From CAG-632 sp963626805 (lineage in GTDB: Bacteria; Bacillota; Clostridia; Lachnospirales; Lachnospiraceae): a stretch of DNA of 64,000 nt. Where the stretch lies: contig CAVFXS010000046.1 of NCBI GenBank assembly GCA_963626805.1, positions 65,339 to 129,338 on the forward strand, read 5' to 3'. This document shows positions 1 through 7,230 of the stretch, piece after piece (within the stretch, counting starts at the first letter, position 1; every line of letters starts with the position of its first letter). The notes under the pieces were generated by a model. That model saw only the letters and a program-made list of their open reading frames with translations. It did not search any database and had not been told where the DNA came from. A program made the position numbers and the translations under genes.

Positions 1-741
1 TCAAGGTATACAAAGATAGTATATATAGATGATTTACATAATGTCAAATATCCGGTTCATGCAATCATAAGTTATAGCGTGCGTAATCAAAATGCTATGT
101 ATGGTAGCGGGTTTGAGACAACACAAATACTCATGGGTGGGAGGTATGTTCCGCTCAGAGAGGAGTTTGAAAACGTGATTCCGCAAACAAGAAAAGATGT
201 CAATAATATTTTGGTTACAATGGGGGGGAGTGATCCGGCGAATGCAACTTGTCGTATAGTTGCTTCTTTAATAAAAAATTCCAAATATAGAGATATACAA
301 ATCCATGTAGTAGCAGGGCGATTATATCATAATTTGCCGGAGCTGTTGCAGATTTCAGAGGCGGATAATGTGTGTGTGCATCATAATGTACTTGATATGA
401 AGAGTCTTATGCTGTCTTGTGATATTGCCATAGCGGCTTGTGGAACTACATTATATGAATTATGTGCTTGTGGGATACCGACAATATGTGTTGAGATTTC
501 AGAGAATCAGGTTGGCAGTGAGATCTGGGAGGAGAAGAATCAGATGTTCTATGCAGGTAATTTTGTGATGGATCCGGAAGGGTGTGTTCAAGTAATACTA
601 GAATGCCTGGACGAGTATATTGCGTCCTATGCACTTAGGAAAGAAAGGGCAGAGACTATGCATCAGGTTGTAGATGGAGCTGGAGCAGATCGAATTGCAG
701 AATACCTAGAAAATGAGGTAGGTGAAGAAGAAAATGAGTAA
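1..741 (+). CDS. pseG: PseG-like UDP-sugar hydrolase, 5' truncated by window edge
   Basis: The reading frame is open from base 1, so the gene begins outside the window; 246 residues are visible. The visible part has a Y-I-D-D-L-H segment, then MGGRYVPLREEF, then the GT-B nucleotide-sugar motif ILVTMGGSDPAN, and a late CGTTLYELCACGIPT segment. These match PseG, which removes UDP from UDP-2,4-diacetamido-2,4,6-trideoxy-beta-L-altrose in pseudaminic acid synthesis, or the related hydrolase of legionaminic-type pathways. A GTG at 79 could pass as a start, but conserved PseG sequence continues upstream of it. The stop overlaps the next start by 8 bases. No other nonulosonic acid synthesis gene is visible, so the exact sugar is inferred. 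Confidence 0.75.
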   Translation, partial: SRYTKIVYIDDLHNVKYPVHAIISYSVRNQNAMYGSGFETTQILMGGRYVPLREEFENVIPQTRKDVNNILVTMGGSDPANATCRIVASLIKNSKYRDIQIHVVAGRLYHNLPELLQISEADNVCVHHNVLDMKSLMLSCDIAIAACGTTLYELCACGIPTICVEISENQVGSEIWEEKNQMFYAGNFVMDPEGCVQVILECLDEYIASYALRKERAETMHQVVDGAGADRIAEYLENEVGEEENE

Positions 742-1393
742 ATTATATATTTTAGGTGGAAACGGAAATGGTCTGGTTATGGCTGCGGCGATTGATAGAA
801 ATAAAAGGGGATGGGAAATACAGTTTTTGAATGATTTCGAGGAAATTGGAACTATGATTGGAAAGTATAAAAAACTGCCCATTGTGGGAAGACCGGAACA
901 GGCTAAGGAAATGTTACAGGAAGAGGGAGCAAAAATAATGTATGCTTTTGGAACATTGAAGAACCCAGAAGATAAATTACGACGAATTACATCACTTAAT
1001 ATAAAAAAAGATAAATGGTTAAGCTTTGTGGATGAAACGGCTGTTGTGCCTATTGAGTATTGCGAAATAGAAGAGGGCTGTTTTGTAGGTCCTCTTGCAC
1101 AGTTAAGTCCCAATGTTTTATTAAATCGTCATTGTTGTCTGATGGGAAATTCATATGTAGGTCACGATTCAGAAGTGGGAGAGTTTTCTATGCTTGCAAG
1201 CAATAGTGTTGTGGGTTCTTATGTTAAGGTTGGAAGAGGAGTACACATTGGCACGAATGCCTGTATACGGGAACATGTTGAAATTGGCGATTATAGTGTT
1301 ATTGGAGCTGGAGCAGTTGTTATAAAAGATGTACCAGCAAGGGCAATTGTAGTAGGCAACCCCGCAAAAATATTAAGGTATCGGGAGGATTAA
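734..1393 (+). CDS. NeuD/PglD-type sugar O/N-acyltransferase (left-handed beta-helix)
   Basis: This 219-aa protein starts with KLYILGGNGNG, the Rossmann-like nucleotide-sugar binding loop of NeuD/PglD acyltransferases. From about residue 95 it has hexapeptide repeats of a left-handed beta-helix (SYVGHDSEVGEFSMLA, VKVGRGVHIGTNACI, VEIGDYSVIGAGAVV) and ends in VPARAIVVGNPAKIL, typical of the family. Such enzymes move an acetyl or other acyl group from acyl-CoA onto an amino or hydroxyl group of a nonulosonic acid or its precursor. The ATG at 734 follows GAGGTAGG and overlaps the upstream stop; an in-frame GTG at 722 is possible but has no clear ribosome site. The neighbouring CoA-ester enzymes raise the possibility that the donor is not acetyl-CoA (inference). 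Confidence 0.8.
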   Translation: MSKLYILGGNGNGLVMAAAIDRNKRGWEIQFLNDFEEIGTMIGKYKKLPIVGRPEQAKEMLQEEGAKIMYAFGTLKNPEDKLRRITSLNIKKDKWLSFVDETAVVPIEYCEIEEGCFVGPLAQLSPNVLLNRHCCLMGNSYVGHDSEVGEFSMLASNSVVGSYVKVGRGVHIGTNACIREHVEIGDYSVIGAGAVVIKDVPARAIVVGNPAKILRYRED

Positions 1394-1398
1394 ACGTT

Positions 1399-2271
1399 AT
1401 GGTGTTGAGAAGTATGTTGTTTGTTCCGGCATATAATAAGAAATTTTTGGATAGTGCATTAAGAAAAAAAGCAGATGCTCTGATTCTGGATTTGGAGGAT
1501 TCTGTTCCAGAAGTGTACAAGGCAGATGCAAGGAAGATACTACGTGAATATTTGATGAAGGAAGAATTTCAAAATAGAGTCATTTTTGTAAGACTAAATT
1601 CCTTGGAAAGCAATATGCTGCAAGAGGATCTGGAAACATGTATGAATGATAGTATAAATGGCTTTATGTTGTCTAAAATATACACGAATGAAGATATAAG
1701 ATATTATGATAAGCTAATTTCGAAATATGAAGCGGCGCATGAAATAAAAAAAGGATATTTTAAGCTTTTGCCTTTAATTGAAACAACATCGGCGGTTTTG
1801 GATGTGTATAATATAGCGAAAGCCTCGGATCGGATAATAGGATTGGCATTTGGTGGGGAAGATTTTCTGAATGATCTACATGGAATTCATGGAGAGCCTC
1901 CAAGGACATTTGACTATCCGAGAGCTAAAATTGCTCTGGCTGCGAGATCAGCTGGAGTTTTGCCAATTGACACACCGTACTTGGAACTTCATGATGACGA
2001 TGGATTCATAAAAGAAGAAAGTGTGTCATTTGAAATGGGATTTGCAGGATGTATGCTGATACATCCGAGCCAAATAGAATTGGCAAATCGCTGTTTCATG
2101 CCTTGTGAAGAAGAAGTCGAAAAATCCAGAAAGATTTTTGATGCAATCAGGGAAGCTGAGAAAAAAGGATCTGGTGTAGCTATGCTGGATGGAAAAATGA
2201 TAGGACCACCAATGAGAAAACGGGCAGAGAAGGTATTAGAATTGGTAGAATTAGTAGGCAAGGATGGTTAG
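1399..2271 (+). CDS. CitE-like acyl-CoA ester lyase (HpcH/HpaI superfamily), copy 1
   Basis: A 290-aa TIM-barrel lyase of the CitE/malyl-CoA lyase group. Visible motifs in order: RSMLFVPAYNKKF, the metal-binding LDLEDSVPE near residue 33, FVRLNS, LPLIETTSAV, GLAFGGEDFLNDL, and the late GCMLIHPSQIELAN. Length fits the family (about 270-320 aa). These enzymes cleave or form beta-hydroxyacyl-CoA esters such as citryl-, malyl- or citramalyl-CoA with Mg2+. There is no citrate lyase alpha or gamma (ACP) subunit nearby, so a role in citrate fermentation is unlikely. It sits five bases after the acyltransferase gene and six before a second family member, which points to co-translation and a shared pathway. 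The substrate is unknown. Confidence 0.75.
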   Translation: MVLRSMLFVPAYNKKFLDSALRKKADALILDLEDSVPEVYKADARKILREYLMKEEFQNRVIFVRLNSLESNMLQEDLETCMNDSINGFMLSKIYTNEDIRYYDKLISKYEAAHEIKKGYFKLLPLIETTSAVLDVYNIAKASDRIIGLAFGGEDFLNDLHGIHGEPPRTFDYPRAKIALAARSAGVLPIDTPYLELHDDDGFIKEESVSFEMGFAGCMLIHPSQIELANRCFMPCEEEVEKSRKIFDAIREAEKKGSGVAMLDGKMIGPPMRKRAEKVLELVELVGKDG

Positions 2272-2277
2272 TAATCT

Positions 2278-3075
2278 ATGGGGAGACAATTGAGAAGCTT
2301 AATGTTTGTACCCTGCACAAGAGAGAAAATTCAAAAGGCGGAAAGCTTAAAGGCGGATATAATAATTTTCGACCTAGAGGATTCTATAAGGGCTGAGGAA
2401 AAGAAGGAAGCATTATCGTGTCTATTGAATTATCTGGAAGATAAAAGAAAAGATAAGTTTGCAGTTAGAATAAATACAGAAAATATGGACGCAGAAATTC
2501 AAAGCTTATATCATAGTGGTATCCGTACTTTTGTGATACCGAAGGCAGAGAATAAAAGGGAAATTGAGGAATGTACTGAGATGTATGACACAATACAGTT
2601 ATTGCTCTTGATTGAAACCCCAATGGGAATCCTGAATTTAAGAGAACTTTGTACAGTTAAGAATATAAGTGCAATTGCATTTGGAGCAGAGGATTATTGT
2701 AACCAGGTAGGAATGAAAAATGATCAACATGTATTAGAACCAATTAAAACGCAGATTGTATGTATAGCAAAGGCATATGGACATGATATATATGATACCA
2801 TTACAACAGAATATAAGGATGAGAATGTGATTAAGAAGGCTATTCAGAATTCAAAAGATTTAGGATTTGATGGAAAAATGTATATTCATCCTAGGCAGTT
2901 GGAAGTTGCCGAAAAGATAAATGCTGATTTGTTAGAGATGTATGATGAGTGGAAGGATATAATACAAGCTTTTGAGAATAGTCATGAAGGTGTTTTTATA
3001 TATAATGGAAAACTATACGAAAAACCACATATTGAGTATATGAGGAGACAACTGTATGAAAAGAAAAATGAATAA
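2278..3075 (+). CDS. CitE-like acyl-CoA ester lyase, copy 2 (shorter, divergent)
   Basis: A 265-aa paralogue of the preceding lyase. It keeps SLMFVPCTREKI, FDLEDSIRAEE, FAVRINTENMD, LLIETPMGILN, IAFGAEDYCNQVG and MYIHPRQLEVAEK, so the CoA-ester lyase fold and metal-binding acids seem intact. It lacks the loop insert present in copy 1 after the GEDF motif and is not a recent duplicate; the two differ at most positions. Two tandem CitE-like proteins could be a heteromeric enzyme or act at two steps of one acyl-CoA route (inference). Its 3' end overlaps the carboxyltransferase start by 20 bases, so translation is probably coupled. Confidence 0.7.
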   Translation: MGRQLRSLMFVPCTREKIQKAESLKADIIIFDLEDSIRAEEKKEALSCLLNYLEDKRKDKFAVRINTENMDAEIQSLYHSGIRTFVIPKAENKREIEECTEMYDTIQLLLLIETPMGILNLRELCTVKNISAIAFGAEDYCNQVGMKNDQHVLEPIKTQIVCIAKAYGHDIYDTITTEYKDENVIKKAIQNSKDLGFDGKMYIHPRQLEVAEKINADLLEMYDEWKDIIQAFENSHEGVFIYNGKLYEKPHIEYMRRQLYEKKNE

Positions 3076-4573
3076 AAATGATATTATAAAACAGGTCATA
3101 TATGCTGGTGGTGGTGCTGAAAGGGTGGAAAAGCAGCATCTGAAAGGGAAAATGACTGCACGCGAAAGAATTCAGAGGATGTTTGATAAGAATACCTTTG
3201 TGGAATATAACATATTTACGACTGGAAATACTGCAGAGGATGCACAAATGAATGGAGATGGGGTGGTTACGGGCATTGGTAGGATAAATGGGAGAAAAAT
3301 ATGCCTGTATGCACAGGACTTTACGGTAGATGGTGGAACAATTGGAAGAGCAAATGCAAAAAAAATAGTAGCAATACAGGAACTGGCGATGAAACTCAGG
3401 GTGCCAATCATTGCATTAATTGATTCTGGTGGTGCAAGGATTCAGGAAGGGGTTCAGGCATTATCAGGGTATGGTGAAATCTTTAAAAATAATGTGAAGG
3501 CATCAGGAGTCATACCTCAGATTTCTGCCATTATGGGACCATGTGCAGGAGGAGCAGCATATTCACCAGCACTTACAGATTTTATTTTTATGGTTGAAGA
3601 TACTTCCTGTATGTTTGTTACCGGACCGGATGTGATTCAGACGGTTACCGGGGAGGCAATTGATAAGAATACTCTTGGGGGCACAGGAGTACATATGAAG
3701 AAAAGTGGAGTGGCGCATTTTTGTTGCAAGAATGACGAAGAGTGTATAGATAAAGTAAGGCGCTTGTTGGAATATCTGCCGGACAATGCAGAAACTAAGC
3801 CCGGAATTAAAAAGTATCGATATAATAGTCAGATTGATGTTGAAGCTTTGGTGCCGAGCAATAAGAGAAATGTATATAATATGTATGCATTGCTTGAGGC
3901 GATTTTTGATGAAAATTCTCTGATGGAAATACAAGCAGAATATGCCCCCAATATATTGATTTTTTTAGCGACGATGAAAGGAATTACAGTAGGAATCGTT
4001 GCGAATCAACCCAGGGTATTGGCTGGAAGTCTGGATATTAATGCATGTGATAAAGCGAGTCGTTTTATTAATTTTTGCTCATTGTTTCAGATACCAATAT
4101 TGACATTTGTTGATGTTCCGGGATATTTACCGGGAAAGGAACAGGAGAGGAATGGAATTATTCGACATGGAGCTAAAATGTTATATGCGTATAACAAATC
4201 GCAAGTTCCTAAAATGACACTGATTATCCGTAAAGCATATGGTGGTGCATATCTGGGAATGTGTAGTAAGGAAATTGGAGCAGATTATGTTGTGGCATGG
4301 CCGGAGGCAGAGGTTGCGGTGATGGGAGCAGAAGGAGCTATTAATATACTGGAAAGAAACAATATTAAAAAAGCAGAAAACGAGGAGGAATATATCCAAA
4401 ATAAAATCGAAGCATATAAAAATGAGTTCTTAAATCCATATTATGCAGCTCGCTTAGGATATATTGATGATGTTATTAATCCGAATGATACAAGGGAAAC
4501 GATATATAATTTTTTGGCAACAATGCAGGATAAAAGAGTTGATAGAATGGATGCTGGAAACTTTCCGGTATGA
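3056..4573 (+). CDS. Acyl-CoA carboxyltransferase beta subunit (PccB/MmdA family)
   Basis: A 505-aa crotonase-fold carboxyltransferase, the usual length for PccB, MmdA and GcdA. It has KMTARERIQRMFD at the N terminus, DSGGARIQEGVQALSGYGEI and MGPCAGGAAYSPALTDFIFM in the first half, and GAYLGMCSKEIGADYVVAWP plus AVMGAEGAINIL in the second, the two oxyanion-hole regions that hold acyl-CoA and carboxybiotin. Family role: moving CO2 between biotin and propionyl-, methylmalonyl- or similar CoA. No biotin carboxylase, biotin carrier or membrane decarboxylase gene is visible nearby, which is odd; partners must be elsewhere or absent. The first ATG lies in the preceding gene; a second in-frame ATG is at 3068. 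Confidence 0.85.
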   Translation: MKRKMNKNDIIKQVIYAGGGAERVEKQHLKGKMTARERIQRMFDKNTFVEYNIFTTGNTAEDAQMNGDGVVTGIGRINGRKICLYAQDFTVDGGTIGRANAKKIVAIQELAMKLRVPIIALIDSGGARIQEGVQALSGYGEIFKNNVKASGVIPQISAIMGPCAGGAAYSPALTDFIFMVEDTSCMFVTGPDVIQTVTGEAIDKNTLGGTGVHMKKSGVAHFCCKNDEECIDKVRRLLEYLPDNAETKPGIKKYRYNSQIDVEALVPSNKRNVYNMYALLEAIFDENSLMEIQAEYAPNILIFLATMKGITVGIVANQPRVLAGSLDINACDKASRFINFCSLFQIPILTFVDVPGYLPGKEQERNGIIRHGAKMLYAYNKSQVPKMTLIIRKAYGGAYLGMCSKEIGADYVVAWPEAEVAVMGAEGAINILERNNIKKAENEEEYIQNKIEAYKNEFLNPYYAARLGYIDDVINPNDTRETIYNFLATMQDKRVDRMDAGNFPV

Positions 4574-4585
4574 GGTGATACATAT

Positions 4586-5065
4586 ATGAGAGCAAATGTA
4601 ATGGGAAACTATTTTGAAGATTTTGAAGAAGGGATGATAATAAGACATGCACTTTCTAAGACGATATTTGAAAGTGATAATAACCTGTTTTCGTTACTGA
4701 CGATGAATTCACATCCGGTGCATACCAATGTTGATTATGCGGAAAAACAGCAGCACGGTAGGATTCTGGTGGTTGGGACATTAGTTTTCAGTCTTGTAGT
4801 CGGAATGACAGTTTCTGATATTAGCGGAAAAGCTATAGCAAATTTGGATTATGAGAAGGTGGAGCATGTTGCACCTGTATTCATAGGAGATACGTTATAC
4901 GCAGAGTCACAGATTTTAAAATGTAAGGAGTCAAAGAGTAAGAAAGATAGAGGTATTATTTATGTTGAAACAATAGCAAAGAATCAAGATGGAGTTATAG
5001 TATTGAAATTCCGGAGACATGTTATGATAAAAAGGAGAGGAACAACTGGCGATTGCGATTCATGA
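4586..5065 (+). CDS. MaoC-like (R)-specific enoyl-CoA hydratase
   Basis: A 159-aa single hot-dog domain. NYFEDFEEGMIIRHALSKTI is the usual MaoC entry sequence, followed by a variant of the catalytic region (LLTMNSHPVHTNVDYAEK, where family members carry the catalytic Asp/His pair before a HxD/N-type segment), then GTLVFSLVVGMTV and APVFIGDTLYAESQIL. Members hydrate or dehydrate (R)-3-hydroxyacyl-CoA, mesaconyl-CoA or methylmalyl-CoA. GAGGTGA sits eight bases ahead of the ATG at 4586. Being next to CitE-like lyases is notable because mesaconyl/methylmalyl-CoA routes pair a CitE-type lyase with a MaoC-type hydratase. The actual substrate here is not known. Confidence 0.75.
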   Translation: MRANVMGNYFEDFEEGMIIRHALSKTIFESDNNLFSLLTMNSHPVHTNVDYAEKQQHGRILVVGTLVFSLVVGMTVSDISGKAIANLDYEKVEHVAPVFIGDTLYAESQILKCKESKSKKDRGIIYVETIAKNQDGVIVLKFRRHVMIKRRGTTGDCDS

Positions 5066-5111
5066 AAATGAAAATATGGTGGCGACCAACGAGAGAGAGG
5101 ATGATATTTAC

Positions 5112-7163
5112 ATGGATAAAAGGCTGATTGAAAAAGAAATTGAAAATCAGAATGTAGATAAAGTAAGCGAGTTGCTTACGCAGTATGAGGTGGAATGCCC
5201 GGACGATGCAGATTTGCTTACACTAAAGGAAAACTATTATCTGCTATGTGGAGATATGGAGCGGGCATTAGATTGTGCCCTAAAGGGAGTTCGTAGATTG
5301 CCTTTGAATGGAGATATGCAGTATAATCTGGCATATGTCTATGAATTACTGGGAGAGTGGATTCCTGCAATGATTTGTTATGGAAGAGCGGGAATTTTAT
5401 ATGCATATAATAAAGAGAATGATAAATATAATTCTCTTGCACCTATAAATAAGGCGAACGAAATGTTGCTGATATTTGAGGACGAAACAAAGGAAATCCA
5501 AGATAAGGAAGAGTTAGATAGAAAAATTGAAATATTAAAGCAGATAGCAGATTTACAGGGGACTTTATATGGGTTCGAGGAGCGTTCGTTTCGTTCGTAT
5601 AAGCAGGTGATAGGAAAATATTTATACGAGAATATGAATACGAAGCGATATGTAGCTATTTATAAGGATTTGTTTCAAGGCAGGAATTATACAGATGGAG
5701 AAGAAAGTTTGGATTTGGTTCGTCTCAAAGCTGAATTTCTTAAGGTTACGGAAGGTACAGGTGTTAAGGTTGAAGTAAAGGGGATAACTGCAGATACAGA
5801 GATCTTGTTGCCTATTGCAGCGAAAGAGCCTGATACAGTGCATGCATTTCTACAGAATGGGCAGAAGTATATGATCCCTCAATATGCTAACCGTCATTTC
5901 AATTACTATTCTGTTAAGAATGGAACGGCGATATGTTCATCAAATACGAGCTACTATGGCAGACCGATTCCGTTACAGGCAGATCCGAAAAAGAAGCGTC
6001 TGGTTCTTAGCCTGTTTGTGGATGGTCTGGCGCAGATGATATTAAATGGAGATGATTTTAAGGAACATATGCCGAATACCTATCGATTTTTCAGCAGAGG
6101 TACGATATGCACACAGGCGTATAATGCAGCAGAATGGACACATCCGAGTCTGGCGAATTTAATAACCGGATTGGATACCACTCATCATATGATGTATCAT
6201 AACGAATTAGATACTGCGATGCCGGAAGAGTATCCGACACTTGCGGAATATTTTCATAATGAAGGATATTATACCTGTTATATGGGGGGTGACTGGAGAA
6301 TGATACCTACCTGTGGCCATGCACGTGGATATGATCGGTTTATTTATCAGCATCAGAAGTCTGGCTTTAAGGTAAATGAGGTAATGATAGATGCACTGGA
6401 TCATTTGGAAACATTTAAGGAGACGAATCAGTATTGCTGGTTTGCAGTAGGGGATTTGCATGATATCGCAGATGAGCATGATCTCCCGATACCGATTCAG
6501 AAGGAACTGGATTTGTCAGATCGAGTGTATGAGGAGCGGAGTGTGACCTCTGCAAAGCAGAGCTATAACCCACATAAGATTAATTCATATTTAAAGATGG
6601 CACATTATATTGATCGCTGGCTACAATATTTATATTCTTTTATTGAGGAGAATTATACGGAGGATGAGATCGTAATATCTGTATTCGCTGATCATGGACA
6701 GGGGTATTTTATTCAGAATCCGGATCATTTTATTGGAAGGGAACGGTCAAATATTGCTATGATGTTCCGAGGCAGTCAGGCGACAGGTATAGGAGTGACC
6801 GATGAACTGATATCATCCAAGGATTATAATTGTACGATGCGGAAACTGGCAGAATTGACAGATCCGGGAGTGCCTAATGATGGACATGTACCAAAGATAT
6901 TTGGCGGCACAGAGAGTTGGGAGGATGTCCTGACAGAGAGCATTCATCCGAAGGATTCATATCGTGCAACGATATTTGCAAAAGGAGTAACATTTTTCTT
7001 TGAGAATCCGGCACCGGTGCAGAACGATGGCCGGTTTGAACTGACGGAGTATCGATATTGGTTAGAGGATGAACAGGATCAGATAATTGAAGATTCTGAA
7101 CTGAGTCAGAAGTATCTTCAAAAAGTGCTAAAACACATCGCACCTATGCTGATATACAAGTAG
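5112..7163 (+). CDS. TPR plus alkaline phosphatase-superfamily (sulfatase/LTA synthase-like) protein
   Basis: A 683-aa protein. Residues about 1-110 form TPR-like helices (CGDMERALDCALKGVRRLP, YNLAYVYELLGEWIPAMICY). From about residue 295 it has an alkaline phosphatase/sulfatase fold: SLFVDG with Asp304 as metal ligand, EWTHPSLANLITG with Thr343 at the nucleophile position as in phosphoglycerol and phosphoethanolamine transferases, and FADHGQG with Asp527 and His528. No signal peptide or membrane helix is visible, unlike lipoteichoic acid synthases, so it should act in the cytosol. The ATG at 5112 follows GAGAGAGGATG; an upstream in-frame ATG at 5076 has no ribosome site. Its neighbour makes an activated phospho-compound, so transfer of a phospho-group to a glycan precursor is a reasonable guess. 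Confidence 0.65.
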   Translation: MDKRLIEKEIENQNVDKVSELLTQYEVECPDDADLLTLKENYYLLCGDMERALDCALKGVRRLPLNGDMQYNLAYVYELLGEWIPAMICYGRAGILYAYNKENDKYNSLAPINKANEMLLIFEDETKEIQDKEELDRKIEILKQIADLQGTLYGFEERSFRSYKQVIGKYLYENMNTKRYVAIYKDLFQGRNYTDGEESLDLVRLKAEFLKVTEGTGVKVEVKGITADTEILLPIAAKEPDTVHAFLQNGQKYMIPQYANRHFNYYSVKNGTAICSSNTSYYGRPIPLQADPKKKRLVLSLFVDGLAQMILNGDDFKEHMPNTYRFFSRGTICTQAYNAAEWTHPSLANLITGLDTTHHMMYHNELDTAMPEEYPTLAEYFHNEGYYTCYMGGDWRMIPTCGHARGYDRFIYQHQKSGFKVNEVMIDALDHLETFKETNQYCWFAVGDLHDIADEHDLPIPIQKELDLSDRVYEERSVTSAKQSYNPHKINSYLKMAHYIDRWLQYLYSFIEENYTEDEIVISVFADHGQGYFIQNPDHFIGRERSNIAMMFRGSQATGIGVTDELISSKDYNCTMRKLAELTDPGVPNDGHVPKIFGGTESWEDVLTESIHPKDSYRATIFAKGVTFFFENPAPVQNDGRFELTEYRYWLEDEQDQIIEDSELSQKYLQKVLKHIAPMLIYK

Positions 7164-7230
7164 AGGCTATGGGTGCAAAAGAGCTGGCTTATTGGATAGT
7201 CATAGTGGCGAATGAGAGATGGAGGCTGAG

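Noticed and set aside
722..733. GTG start for the NeuD-like gene
   Set aside because: It overlaps the ribosome-binding sequence that serves ATG 734, whose protein begins directly at the nucleotide-binding strand.
5076..5111. Upstream ATG adding 12 residues to the TPR-phosphatase-fold protein
   Set aside because: It has no ribosome site, and the GAGAGAGG before 5112 would lie inside the longer version.
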